Source: MWCM01 sp964558315 (GTDB taxonomy: Bacteria > Patescibacteriota > UBA1384 > XYA2-FULL-43-10). Taken from it: DNA of 64,000 nucleotides. Positions 45,275 through 53,820 of the stretch are shown here, in pieces; position 1 is the first letter of the stretch, and the number at the start of each line of letters is the position of its first letter. The notes under the pieces were generated by a model that had not been told where the DNA came from, did no database searches, and saw only the letters and a program-made list of their open reading frames with translations. The stretch spans positions 8,554 to 72,553 of the forward strand of contig CAZLCL010000001.1 in the NCBI GenBank assembly GCA_964558315.1. Direction: 5' to 3'. Made by a program: the position numbers and the translations under genes.

Positions 45275-45898
45275 ATGTCGCCTCTTGAAAAAAACATAAT
45301 GAAGCCCAGAAGAAAATATATTGAAAAGGAAGCCAAAGACGCTTTTGAAGAAAAAGTTATCGAAGTTAGCCGTGTCTCAAGAACAGTAAAAGGCGGGCGC
45401 AGAATTCGTTTTCGAGCTTTGGTTGTAATCGGAGATAAAAACGGGAAGGTTGGAATGGGCTTGGGTAAATCGAGCGAAGTATCAGGTGCAGTGCAAAAAG
45501 CTGCAGCACAAGCTAGAAAAAATATTGTGCAGATTCCCATAATCAATGGCACAATCCCACATGAGGTGATTGGTGAATTTGGTGCCGCAAAAGTATTAAT
45601 AAGGCCGGCTTCTGAGGGAACTTCAGTAGTGGCGGGAGGATCTGTTAGAGTCGTTGCAGAGCTAGCAGGAATTCAAGACTTACTCGCTAAATCTCTTGGT
45701 AGCAGAAGCAAAATAAATAATATAGCCGCTACTATTAATGGTTTGAAATCTTTTAATAAAAATGTAGTAGATACAATTAAAAAATACGATAAAAACATTC
45801 AGAATGATATTAAAATTGAAGATAAATCAGCAAAAACCGAACCTAATTCAGCATCAAAAACAAATAAAAAAATATTAAATTCCGAATCTAAAAAATAG
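45275..45898 (+). CDS. rpsE: Ribosomal protein S5
   Basis: A 207-residue small-subunit accuracy protein. VSRTVKGGRRIRFRALVVIGD and GEFGAAKVLIRPASEGTSVVAGG are canonical. A Lys/Ser/Asn-rich C-terminal tail of about 35 residues is extra. It is followed directly by rplO; rpmD (L30) is missing from its usual place here. Confidence 0.97.
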   Translation: MSPLEKNIMKPRRKYIEKEAKDAFEEKVIEVSRVSRTVKGGRRIRFRALVVIGDKNGKVGMGLGKSSEVSGAVQKAAAQARKNIVQIPIINGTIPHEVIGEFGAAKVLIRPASEGTSVVAGGSVRVVAELAGIQDLLAKSLGSRSKINNIAATINGLKSFNKNVVDTIKKYDKNIQNDIKIEDKSAKTEPNSASKTNKKILNSESKK

Positions 45899-45913
45899 TA
45901 TATATTAGGATGA

Positions 45914-46336
45914 ATGATGGAAACTAAATTGATTTTAAATAATAGTAAAAAGATTAAAAAAAGAGTCGGTCGAGGCATTTCCGCTGGCGGTGGTAAAACT
46001 GCCGGACGCGGCACAAAGGGCCAAAAATCACGATCAGGCTACAATTTGCCAAAGCAATTTGAAGGCGGGCAATCTAATTTGAGCTTAAGGCTTCCTAAAA
46101 TTAAGGGATTTAAAGCTAAAAAAGAAATTATTAAAGTAATTTCATTAGATCAACTTAACAATAATTTTAAGGGTGGCGAAACTCTTTCTAACCAAACACT
46201 GATAAACAAAGGTTTGATTAAAAAGAATCAAACTGCAAAAATATTAAATAACGGCGTAATTAACATTTACTTGGAAATTGAGAATATTCAGATATCTAAA
46301 GCGGCTAAATCGGCTATCGAGGCTAACAAAAAGTAG
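45914..46336 (+). CDS. rplO: Ribosomal protein L15
   Basis: A 140-residue large-subunit protein. The Gly-rich N-terminal RVGRGISAGGGKTAGRGTKGQKSRSG is diagnostic. It is immediately downstream of rpsE and upstream of secY. Confidence 0.97.
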   Translation: MMETKLILNNSKKIKKRVGRGISAGGGKTAGRGTKGQKSRSGYNLPKQFEGGQSNLSLRLPKIKGFKAKKEIIKVISLDQLNNNFKGGETLSNQTLINKGLIKKNQTAKILNNGVINIYLEIENIQISKAAKSAIEANKK

Positions 46337-46366
46337 TTAATCATTGATTTATTAACGAGATAATAT

Positions 46367-47641
46367 ATGTCTAGCTTAGCAAAAATTTGGCGCTATAAAG
46401 ATATGAGAAATAAAGTTATTGTCGCCGCCTCACTCTTGGTTTTGACAAGAATTTTAGCGCACATTCCATTGCCCGGCGTTAATCTTGATCAACTTAAATC
46501 ATTCTTTGACTCTAATCAGATCTTTGGTTTGCTAAATATGTTCTCAGGCGGAACCATGAGTAATTTTTCCATAATTCTTATGGGTGTTGGTCCGTATATT
46601 ACATCTTCGATAATATTTCAATTATTAGCTATGGTTGTGCCTTATTTTGAACAACTTCAAAAAGAGGGAGAGTCGGGACAGAAAAAAATTTCTCAATACA
46701 CTAGAATTGCCACTATACCATTAGCTATAATACAAGCCTACAGCATGTTTGCTTTATTAAAAAGTCAGGGGATTATCCCCGTATGGGATTCGTTTGATCT
46801 AGCTGTAATGTTAATATCTGCCACAGCCGGCACAATGCTTCTTATGTGGATAGGAGAAATTATTACAGAAAAAGGCATTGGTAATGGAGTATCTTTGATT
46901 ATCTCTTTGGGTATCTTATCAGAATTTCCAAAACAGTTTAGAGATACAGCGGCATTAGTTCAGAGCGGTGACGCAACAAAGATTGTTGGAGTAATAATTT
47001 TTGCCATAATATTTCTTATTACAATTGCCGCAATTATCTGTATTACCGAAGGTCAAAGGAATATCCCGGTTTCTTATGCTAGAAGAACTTCAGCTAATAG
47101 AACATTGGGATCAGTTGATTCTCACTTACCGATTAGAGTTAATATCGCCGGCGTTATTCCTATAATTTTTGCCATGTCTATAATGATTGTTCCCGGAGTT
47201 GTTTCTAAATACTTACAGAACGCCACTACCGATTGGATTAAAAATAGCGCAAAATATGTCGGAAATTTATTTCAAGACAATACCTTTTATGCCATATTTT
47301 ATTTTGTTTTAGTGTTTGCTTTTACATATTTTTATACCAGTGTAGTTTTTAAGCCTGAGCAGATCGCGGAAAACCTACAGAAACAAGGAGGTTTTATACC
47401 TGGATTAAGACCCGGTCGCGAGACTAAAGAATTTATTCAAAATGTTGTTATCAGAATTACATTTATTGGTGGCCTGTTTTTAGCTATTATCGCGGTATTG
47501 CCCTATATTGTGCAAGCGGCCACGAATATTACAACATTAGTTCTTGGCGGGACTGGAATTTTAATCATGGTTTCTGTCATAATAGAAACAATGAGACAAA
47601 TTAATGCACAATTAGTAATGCATACTTATGACACATATTAA
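46367..47641 (+). CDS. secY: Protein translocase subunit SecY
   Basis: A 424-residue channel of the Sec translocon with ten membrane spans. The plug/TM2 region (NMFSGGTMSNFSIILMGVGPYI), the cytosolic loop RNIPVSYARR and KPEQIAENLQKQGGFIPGLRPG are canonical. It overlaps adk by 14 bases. Confidence 0.98.
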   Translation: MSSLAKIWRYKDMRNKVIVAASLLVLTRILAHIPLPGVNLDQLKSFFDSNQIFGLLNMFSGGTMSNFSIILMGVGPYITSSIIFQLLAMVVPYFEQLQKEGESGQKKISQYTRIATIPLAIIQAYSMFALLKSQGIIPVWDSFDLAVMLISATAGTMLLMWIGEIITEKGIGNGVSLIISLGILSEFPKQFRDTAALVQSGDATKIVGVIIFAIIFLITIAAIICITEGQRNIPVSYARRTSANRTLGSVDSHLPIRVNIAGVIPIIFAMSIMIVPGVVSKYLQNATTDWIKNSAKYVGNLFQDNTFYAIFYFVLVFAFTYFYTSVVFKPEQIAENLQKQGGFIPGLRPGRETKEFIQNVVIRITFIGGLFLAIIAVLPYIVQAATNITTLVLGGTGILIMVSVIIETMRQINAQLVMHTYDTY

Positions 47642-48278
47642 GAACAAAATATTTTGTTTTCTTGGTTTACCTGGATCCGGCAAAGGCACTCAAATTGAGA
47701 TACTACAAAAGAAAATCAATGCAAAAATCATCTCTATTGGAGATGAAATTAGAGATGAGATCGAAGAATCCGATCTGTCTGATCCTTTTTATCAAGAAAT
47801 GAAAAAATTATACGATCAGGGCATTCCTCAATCCGATGAGGTTGTTATTGATATCGTAAAGAAACGCATTAAACATAACAATAATTTAAATCTAATTTTT
47901 GATAATTTTCCATTTTCAAAGAATCAAGCCGAGCTTTTTTTTAAAATTTGTCACGAACTTGAAGTAAATTATCCGGAATTAGTATTAATAGACATAACAA
48001 CGGAAGAATCTATTAAGCGAGTTGTTTATCGCAGAATCTGTGCAGATTGCGATCATATAAGTAGCGACCCGGAGATAGAAATCTGTGATAAATGCGGAGG
48101 AGCCATGATTGCGCGGGTTGATGATAACGAAGAAACTGTTCGTCAAAGAATAAAAAATTATTTGCCTCGCATTCTTGAGGTAGAACATCATTTTAAGCAA
48201 CACGGTAAAGTCCACAAAATTGATGGCAGTGCATCAATCGAAAGTGTAGCTGAGTCAATTGAAAGAGCGATATTTTAA
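47628..48278 (+). CDS. adk: Adenylate kinase
   Basis: A 216-residue enzyme that interconverts AMP, ADP and ATP. The P-loop is GLPGSGKGT (13-21), and a LID domain carries a Cys4 zinc site (CADC then CDKC). The motif RRICADCDH is typical of long-type kinases. The AMP-site loop reads DNFPFSKNQ, close to the usual DGFPR motif but with Ser-Lys at the Arg position, so the AMP-binding region is divergent. It overlaps map by one base. Confidence 0.93.
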   Translation: MTHIKNKIFCFLGLPGSGKGTQIEILQKKINAKIISIGDEIRDEIEESDLSDPFYQEMKKLYDQGIPQSDEVVIDIVKKRIKHNNNLNLIFDNFPFSKNQAELFFKICHELEVNYPELVLIDITTEESIKRVVYRRICADCDHISSDPEIEICDKCGGAMIARVDDNEETVRQRIKNYLPRILEVEHHFKQHGKVHKIDGSASIESVAESIERAIF

Positions 48279-49036
48279 TGGAATTGTTGTCATCACAGGA
48301 AATTAATAGCATAAAAAAATGTGGCAAAATTTTGTCAACTGCTTTAAATGAAGTCCTCTTAGCAGTAAAACCGGGTATAAACGGCTCGACATTAGATAAA
48401 ATTGCCGAAAAATCCCTCAGAAGAATGGGGGCGATACCCTCATTTTTGAATTACCCAGGAGATAAACATCCGTTTCCGGCAACTATCTGTTTATCGCTTA
48501 ATGATGAAGTTGTTCATGGCATACCCACAAAAGAAAAGGTTATTCGAGAAGGAGACATTGTTTCAATTGATATTGGAGCAGAGTATGAGGGGTTATGCAC
48601 TGATATGGCCAAAACAGTGATTGCCGGCAATATTAGAAATCCCATTCATACAAAATTGCTAAGAGTTACTGAAGAATCTTTGCATCAAGCAATTAGTATT
48701 TTATCAAACAAAACAAAAATTGGCGATATCGGCCAAATTATAGAAAGTTATGTTACAAATCATGGAATGAGTGTCGTTAGAGTTTTAGTTGGGCACGGCA
48801 TAGGCAAAAAACCTCATCAAGAGCCTCAAGTTCCAAATTATGGAAAAAAGGGAACAGGTATATCATTACAAAGCGGTATGGCAATAGCAATTGAACCGAT
48901 GGTAAATTTAGGTCGGGAAGAAGTGGTAACGGGCGATGATAATTGGACAGTAAAAACTCTCGATCATTCGATGTCGGCTCATTTTGAGCATACGATACTT
49001 ATTACAGATAAAAAACCGATAGTTGTTACCTCCTAA
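48278..49036 (+). CDS. map: Methionine aminopeptidase, type I
   Basis: A 252-residue metalloprotease that removes the initiator Met. The metal ligands are visible in order: two Asp in SIDIGAEYEGLCTD, His in GHGIGKKPHQEP, Glu in IAIEPMV and Glu in AHFEHTILIT. Coupled to adk by TAATG. infA follows under its own promoter. Confidence 0.97.
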   Translation: MELLSSQEINSIKKCGKILSTALNEVLLAVKPGINGSTLDKIAEKSLRRMGAIPSFLNYPGDKHPFPATICLSLNDEVVHGIPTKEKVIREGDIVSIDIGAEYEGLCTDMAKTVIAGNIRNPIHTKLLRVTEESLHQAISILSNKTKIGDIGQIIESYVTNHGMSVVRVLVGHGIGKKPHQEPQVPNYGKKGTGISLQSGMAIAIEPMVNLGREEVVTGDDNWTVKTLDHSMSAHFEHTILITDKKPIVVTS

Positions 49037-49040
49037 ACTG

Positions 49041-49069
49041 TTGACGATTAGATAAAAGTATGTTATCTT
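49041..49069 (+). promoter_or_regulatory. Promoter for infA-rpmJ-rpsM cluster
   Basis: TTGACG (49041-49046), 17 bases, TATCTT (49064-49069). The predicted start is only about 5 bases before the infA ATG at 49081, and no Shine-Dalgarno is present, which suggests a leaderless message. Confidence 0.55.
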
Positions 49070-49080
49070 ATACAAGTAAT

Positions 49081-49296
49081 ATGAATGAAAAAGACACCAT
49101 AGAATTAGAGGGAGTAATAACTGAATCGCTTCCCAATGCTCTTTTTAGTGTCGAACTTGATAATGGGCATAATATTAAAGCGGTGTTGGGCGGTAAAATG
49201 CGCATGCATCGGATTTCTATACTGCCAGGGGATAGAGTAGTTGTGGTATTGTCTCCATATGATTTGAACAAAGGAAGAATAATTTACAGAAAATAA
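49081..49296 (+). CDS. infA: Translation initiation factor IF-1
   Basis: A 71-residue S1/OB-fold protein that binds the A site during initiation. IELEGVITESLPNALFSVEL and GGKMRMHRI-ILPGDRVVVVLSPYDLNKGRIIYR are canonical. The start at 49081 gives the usual N-terminus; seven upstream codons in the same frame are rejected because they overlap the promoter. Confidence 0.96.
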   Translation: MNEKDTIELEGVITESLPNALFSVELDNGHNIKAVLGGKMRMHRISILPGDRVVVVLSPYDLNKGRIIYRK

Positions 49297-49297
49297 G

Positions 49298-49444
49298 ATG
49301 AAAGTAAGCGCTTCGGTTAAAAAAATTTGTGACAAATGTAAAATTGTTTCGAGGAGCAAAAAAGGTAAGAGTAAAAGAGTCAGCTCTAAGAAACGAATTT
49401 TTGTTATTTGTTCCAACCCGAAGCATAAACAACGACAAGGTTAA
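49298..49444 (+). CDS. rpmJ: Ribosomal protein L36, lengthened form
   Basis: A 48-residue zinc protein: MKVSASVKKICDKCKIV... ending RIFVICSNPKHKQRQG. The ligands C11, C14, C38 and H43 fit the L36 Cys3-His site. It is about 10 residues longer than the usual 37-38 because of a Ser/Lys-rich insertion between the two metal-binding halves. Too short for many gene callers, but position between infA and rpsM is exactly that expected. Confidence 0.95.
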   Translation: MKVSASVKKICDKCKIVSRSKKGKSKRVSSKKRIFVICSNPKHKQRQG

Positions 49445-49446
49445 AA

Positions 49447-49833
49447 ATGGCGAGAATTGCAGGTATTAATATTCCAAATGATAAAAAGGTAAGTCACTCA
49501 CTTACATATGTTTACGGCATCGGTTTAACAACCAGTTTAAAAATTTTAAAGAAAGCCGGAATCAAGCCAGATCTTAGAGTCAAGGATATTGAAGAAAATG
49601 ATATAGAAAAAATTAGAAAAGTAATTAATAACGATCATAAGGTAGAGGGAGACCTACGTTTAGAGTTATCTCAAAATGTCAAACGTTTAAAAGAGATTAA
49701 TTCTTACCGTGGTCTAAGACACATTAAGGGTCTTCCAGTTAGAGGACAAAGGACAAAAACCAATGCTCGGACAAAACGTGGTAAAAAAATGACATTAGGT
49801 TCAGGGAAATTAGCACCCACTAAAAAAGTTTAA
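49447..49833 (+). CDS. rpsM: Ribosomal protein S13
   Basis: A 128-residue small-subunit head protein. ARIAGINIPNDKKV, YVYGIGLTTS and the C-terminal RHIKGLPVRGQRTKTNARTKRG are canonical. It starts two bases after rpmJ. Confidence 0.98.
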   Translation: MARIAGINIPNDKKVSHSLTYVYGIGLTTSLKILKKAGIKPDLRVKDIEENDIEKIRKVINNDHKVEGDLRLELSQNVKRLKEINSYRGLRHIKGLPVRGQRTKTNARTKRGKKMTLGSGKLAPTKKV

Positions 49834-49844
49834 ATTTTATTAAA

Positions 49845-50252
49845 ATGGCTAAAAATTCTACTAAAAAAACCGTAAAAAGCAATACTAAAAAACGATCAAA
49901 AAGATCGGTTTATTCTGGACGCGTTTATATACAATCTACTTTTAACAATACAATGGTTACAGTTACCAACGAGAATGGTGATGTAATTTCATGGTCAGCC
50001 GCTGGCGGAATGGGTTTTAAAGGCACGAAAAAATCAACTCCATATGCCGCGCAACTTACTTGTAGCAATGCTGTCGAAAAGGCTCGAGCATTTGGGCTTA
50101 AAAAAGTAGAAGTTTTTGTAAGTGGTGTAGGCGCCGGAAGAGAATCAGCAGTTAGGTCATTGTCAAACAGTGGTCTCGAGATTGATTCAGTCAAAGACAT
50201 CACTCCGATCCCTCACAACGGTTGTCGAGCTAAAAAATCAAGAAGAATCTAA
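49845..50252 (+). CDS. rpsK: Ribosomal protein S11
   Basis: A 135-residue platform protein. STFNNTMVTVTNENGDVISWSA and the C-terminal DITPIPHNGCRAKKSRRI are canonical; the N-terminus is Lys-rich. Confidence 0.98.
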   Translation: MAKNSTKKTVKSNTKKRSKRSVYSGRVYIQSTFNNTMVTVTNENGDVISWSAAGGMGFKGTKKSTPYAAQLTCSNAVEKARAFGLKKVEVFVSGVGAGRESAVRSLSNSGLEIDSVKDITPIPHNGCRAKKSRRI

Positions 50253-50269
50253 CAAAGGTTATTAAAGAT

Positions 50270-50860
50270 ATGATAAAAGCATGTAAAAAATGTAGGAGAG
50301 AGGGAGAAAAGTTAATGCTTAAGGGCGAGCGTTGTTTTAGTGCAAAATGTTCTATAACTAGGCGTTCTTACCAACCCGGTCAACATGGACCTACTGCGAG
50401 ATACAAAATTTCTGAGTATGGTCGCCAATTAAGAGAAAAGCAGAAACTCAAAAGAATTTATGGCATTAGCGAAAGCGATTTAAAAAATATATATATTAAG
50501 GCTGATAAAGCAACAGGCAATACCTCAGAATTAATTATACAGCTTGTTGAATCCAGAATAGACAACATTATTTACAGATGCGGAATCGGAGATTCCAGAA
50601 GTCAGGCAAGACAGATCGTTTCTCATAATCATGTGCTGGTAGATAATAAAAAGATTTCATCGCCATCAGCGATTATAAAATCAGGACAGATAATCTCCTT
50701 AGATAAGAGTGTCAAGCTTGATATTAAAAAAATAAAAAACTCGCCTTGGATTAAAAAAGATGAAAAAAAGAATCATTTTGAACTACTTCATTTACCCAAT
50801 AAAGAAGAGATAGATATAAATATCAACGAAAAATTAGTAGTAGAATTTTACTCAAGATAA
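50270..50860 (+). CDS. rpsD: Ribosomal protein S4, zinc-binding form
   Basis: A 196-residue 16S rRNA-binding protein with an S4 RNA-binding domain (VESRIDNIIYRCGIGDSRSQ). The N-terminal Cys set (C5, C8, C22, C27) marks the zinc-binding form. In E. coli S4 represses the alpha operon; not tested here. Confidence 0.97.
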   Translation: MIKACKKCRREGEKLMLKGERCFSAKCSITRRSYQPGQHGPTARYKISEYGRQLREKQKLKRIYGISESDLKNIYIKADKATGNTSELIIQLVESRIDNIIYRCGIGDSRSQARQIVSHNHVLVDNKKISSPSAIIKSGQIISLDKSVKLDIKKIKNSPWIKKDEKKNHFELLHLPNKEEIDININEKLVVEFYSR

Positions 50861-50876
50861 AATTTCTAGGAGAAAT

Positions 50877-51842
50877 ATGGAAAAAATTTGCTTACCAAAA
50901 ATCAAAGAAGAGAAAATCAGTGAGAATATATCCAGAGTTACAATTGAACCACTTTTCCCGGGATATGGCCACACGCTTGGCAATGCATTAAGAAGGGTGT
51001 TATTGTCCTCTATCCCTGGTGCCGCCATAACTTCATTTCGAATTGAAGGCGCACCTCATGAGTTTACAAGTTTGCCCCACATTAAAGAAGATTTAATCGA
51101 AATTATGATGAATCTGAAGGCAATCAATATCAAATCTCACACATGGGACAATGTTAAATTGAGCTTATCTAAAAAAGATCAGGGCTTTGCAACTGCCGGT
51201 GATTTCTCTAATAACAGCAATATTGAAATTATCAACCCTGAACAGGTTATAGCCACACTAGATAAGAATGCTAAGTTTGAAATGGAGGTCACAATAGAAA
51301 AGGGTAGAGGATTTCGTTCTACCGATGATGCATATAAAGACAGTGAATTGGGTAGAATTATAATTGATACCGACTTTTCTCCAGTCCAAAGAGTAAAAAT
51401 TGATGTTGAAAACACCAGAGTTGGACAGATGACAAATTACGACAAGCTTGTTATGGAAATTCACACAAATGGAAGTGTCTCTATTCATCAATGCTTGGTT
51501 GACGCATCTAATATTTTAATTGAGCATTATAAAATTTTCGGATTTATGGAAGAACCAGAAGAAAAATTAGTTGAAATGTCTGTAGAAAAAGATGATATGC
51601 CGAGTGAGGCCGATTATACTGATGAAAATTTTGATCTTGTTGATGAAATTGATCCAAAAGCAAAAATTGATGAAATCGGATTGTCCCCACGAACAGCTAA
51701 TGCATTGATCACCTCCGGAGTGAAAACTTATGCAGGTTTGCAAAGATTATCTGACTTAAAATTATCGGAAATCAAAGGACTCGGGAAAAAGGGAATTGAA
51801 GAGATAAATAACTTAATGGGAAAAGATGAGAAAGCTGAGTAG
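50877..51842 (+). CDS. rpoA: RNA polymerase subunit alpha
   Basis: A 321-residue subunit. The N-terminal dimerisation domain has FPGYGHTLGNALRRVLLSSIPGAAI, and the C-terminal domain has LGLSPRTANALITSGVKTYAGLQRL for DNA UP-element and activator contact. The two are joined by an acidic linker. AGGAG lies before the ATG. It overlaps rplQ by 17 bases. Confidence 0.98.
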   Translation: MEKICLPKIKEEKISENISRVTIEPLFPGYGHTLGNALRRVLLSSIPGAAITSFRIEGAPHEFTSLPHIKEDLIEIMMNLKAINIKSHTWDNVKLSLSKKDQGFATAGDFSNNSNIEIINPEQVIATLDKNAKFEMEVTIEKGRGFRSTDDAYKDSELGRIIIDTDFSPVQRVKIDVENTRVGQMTNYDKLVMEIHTNGSVSIHQCLVDASNILIEHYKIFGFMEEPEEKLVEMSVEKDDMPSEADYTDENFDLVDEIDPKAKIDEIGLSPRTANALITSGVKTYAGLQRLSDLKLSEIKGLGKKGIEEINNLMGKDEKAE

Positions 51843-52254
51843 AAAAATTGCACACAGAAATAGTGTCATCAGGAATCTTGCAACCTCGCTAATTTTGTAT
51901 GAATCAATAGAAACTACCGTTTCTAAAGCAAAAGAGGTCAAAGGGTTTGTTGACAAAATTTTGTATCGCTCAAATAAGATAGACTTAAATAGTATAAAGT
52001 ATCTAAACTCTGTTTTTTACGATAAAAATGCAGTCAAAAAAGTTGTTAACGAATTGTCAAAAAGATACTCTTCAAAAAACTCCGGCTACACTAGAATAAT
52101 TAAAACTGGTTTTCGAATAGGAGATGGAGCAAGCACAGCAATTATCGAACTTGTAGACAAGAAAACTTTTGATCAAGATAGTGAAAAAAGCAAAAAATTA
52201 GATGGTAAAAAAGAAGAAGTCAAAAAAAAGGATTTGCCCCAAAAGGATAAATAA
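51826..52254 (+). CDS. rplQ: Ribosomal protein L17
   Basis: A 142-residue large-subunit protein. RKLSRKIAHRNSVIRNLATSLI and GYTRIIKTGFRIGDGA are canonical. The C-terminal 30 residues are a Lys/Asp/Glu-rich extension. It overlaps the rpoA end. Confidence 0.97.
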   Translation: MRKLSRKIAHRNSVIRNLATSLILYESIETTVSKAKEVKGFVDKILYRSNKIDLNSIKYLNSVFYDKNAVKKVVNELSKRYSSKNSGYTRIIKTGFRIGDGASTAIIELVDKKTFDQDSEKSKKLDGKKEEVKKKDLPQKDK

Positions 52255-52262
52255 ACTACAAT

Positions 52263-52667
52263 ATGAAAAAGATTTTAGAAAGAAAATGGCATATAATTGA
52301 TCTCGATGGTGAGGTATATGGTAGAGCGCTTAGTAAAGCGGCCTCTTATTTGATCGGAAAACATAATACCAATTTTATGAAAAATATTGATATGGGAGAT
52401 TATGTCGTATTGGTTAATGCCAACAAAGTAAAAATTACCGGTAATAAAAAAGATCAAAAAATTTATTATAAGCATACTGGATACATTGGAAATCTCAAGC
52501 AAAAATCATTATCCGAGTCTCTAGAAGACTCTGTGGTTGATACCATAAGAAAGTCTGTTAAAGGCATGCTACCCAAAAACAAAATTCAAGATAGTAGAAT
52601 AAAAAGACTTAAGATATACCCTGATTCTGTTCACCCACATCAAAATGTAAAATTCGAGGAAAAATAA
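52263..52667 (+). CDS. rplM: Ribosomal protein L13
   Basis: A 134-residue early-assembly protein. WHIIDLDGEVYGRALSKAA, GDYVVLVNANKVKITGNK and KGMLPKNK are canonical. rpsI follows two bases after the stop. Confidence 0.97.
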   Translation: MKKILERKWHIIDLDGEVYGRALSKAASYLIGKHNTNFMKNIDMGDYVVLVNANKVKITGNKKDQKIYYKHTGYIGNLKQKSLSESLEDSVVDTIRKSVKGMLPKNKIQDSRIKRLKIYPDSVHPHQNVKFEEK

Positions 52668-52668
52668 T

Positions 52669-53043
52669 ATGAGTGATAACAAATACTATTATGCCACCGG
52701 CAGAAGAAAAACTGCAGTTGCTCGCGTAAGAATCTACCCGGAAGGCAAACAATATTCTGTTAATGGTAAAGAGGTTGAGATGCCGGCAATAATTAATTTA
52801 CCTTTCCAGACAACAGGAAAAAGCCAACAATTTGGAGTGAGCGTTAAGGTGTGTGGCGGCGGATGGTCTTCTCAGTTGTCAGCAATTAGATTGGGAATAG
52901 CAAGAGCGCTAGTTGTATATAATGAGGAATTTCGAACTTCACTTAAAAAAGCGGGGCTTTTATCTCGCGACCCTCGTGAAAAAGAGAGAAAAAAGCCTGG
53001 TCTTAAGAAAGCTAGGCGAGCTCCTCAATGGTCTAAGAGATAA
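52669..53043 (+). CDS. rpsI: Ribosomal protein S9
   Basis: A 124-residue protein whose C-terminal tail reaches the P-site tRNA. YYATGRRKTAVARVRIYPEG and the end RRAPQWSKR are canonical. It is the last gene of the super-operon and is closed by a terminator. Confidence 0.98.
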   Translation: MSDNKYYYATGRRKTAVARVRIYPEGKQYSVNGKEVEMPAIINLPFQTTGKSQQFGVSVKVCGGGWSSQLSAIRLGIARALVVYNEEFRTSLKKAGLLSRDPREKERKKPGLKKARRAPQWSKR

Positions 53044-53047
53044 AAAT

Positions 53048-53068
53048 CGTGCCTTGTGCACGCTTTTT
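53048..53068 (+). terminator. Terminator of the ribosomal super-operon
   Basis: Stem cgtgc-cttgt-gcacg followed by C and five T, right after the rpsI stop. Confidence 0.8.
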
Positions 53069-53081
53069 ATTATTACTATCA

Positions 53082-53393
53082 ATGAATAATCTACAACATT
53101 TAAATTCAAAAATATCGGTCTTTTTATCATATTTTATTAAAGAATCATATCCCGATTATTTATTTTCTGTAGTAGATACCTCTCTAACTAGTGATTTATC
53201 GCACTGTAAGGTCTTTATTAGCGTCCTTAACGATGATATTAAATTAATTAATCTGCTTAATAAAAATAAAAATCGCATCAAATTTGAAATGTCGAAAAAA
53301 ATTAATATGCGGAAAACTCCAAATCTTATTTTTATTCTCGATACTTCAGAAACAAATTATCAAAATATCTCCGATCTCTTAAACCACAACTAG
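53082..53393 (+). CDS. rbfA: Ribosome-binding factor A
   Basis: A 103-residue KH-like factor needed for 16S rRNA 5'-end maturation. The pattern SYFIKESYPDYLFSVVDTSL, DLSHCKVFISVL and NMRKTPNLIFILD matches the family. The start at 53082 lies after the terminator; the longer frame from 53049 would cross the terminator stem. Confidence 0.85.
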   Translation: MNNLQHLNSKISVFLSYFIKESYPDYLFSVVDTSLTSDLSHCKVFISVLNDDIKLINLLNKNKNRIKFEMSKKINMRKTPNLIFILDTSETNYQNISDLLNHN

Positions 53394-53442
53394 GCACGGT
53401 TGCTGTTTATAAATATTCAATTTTATGATAAGATTTATATAA

Positions 53443-53820
53443 ATGCTTAAAAGAAATTTATTTTTTCTTTTTTCTTTGTTGGTGATTTTCACAGCATCAT
53501 CCATGCTGTGTATCTTTAATTATAATCCATATAAAGCTAATTTATATCAAATGATAACTTCTTACATATGTTTTGTGATGTTACTGCTAAGTCTATTTTC
53601 GTTAATAATATTTTACTCAAAAATTTACATATCAAAAAAACAAAGTATATACCTGTTTTTTTGGCCAAGTGTGAGGCAAGCTGGGATTTTTTCAATCGGC
53701 ATTGTTACATTGTTTATTCTTAAAGGCATGGATCTTTTAGATATGTGGAGTGGTATACCGATTTTTCTATCAATCATTTTATTAGAAATGTTTTTCCAAA
53801 CTAAAAAGAGGTTAGCATGA
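53443..53820 (+). CDS. Hypothetical membrane protein
   Basis: A 125-residue protein with four predicted membrane helices in two hairpins (about 5-25, 36-58, 78-96, 100-117). No family recognised. Its stop overlaps the pheS start (ATGA), so it is co-translated with the phenylalanyl-tRNA synthetase genes, although no functional link is evident. Confidence 0.7.
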   Translation: MLKRNLFFLFSLLVIFTASSMLCIFNYNPYKANLYQMITSYICFVMLLLSLFSLIIFYSKIYISKKQSIYLFFWPSVRQAGIFSIGIVTLFILKGMDLLDMWSGIPIFLSIILLEMFFQTKKRLA

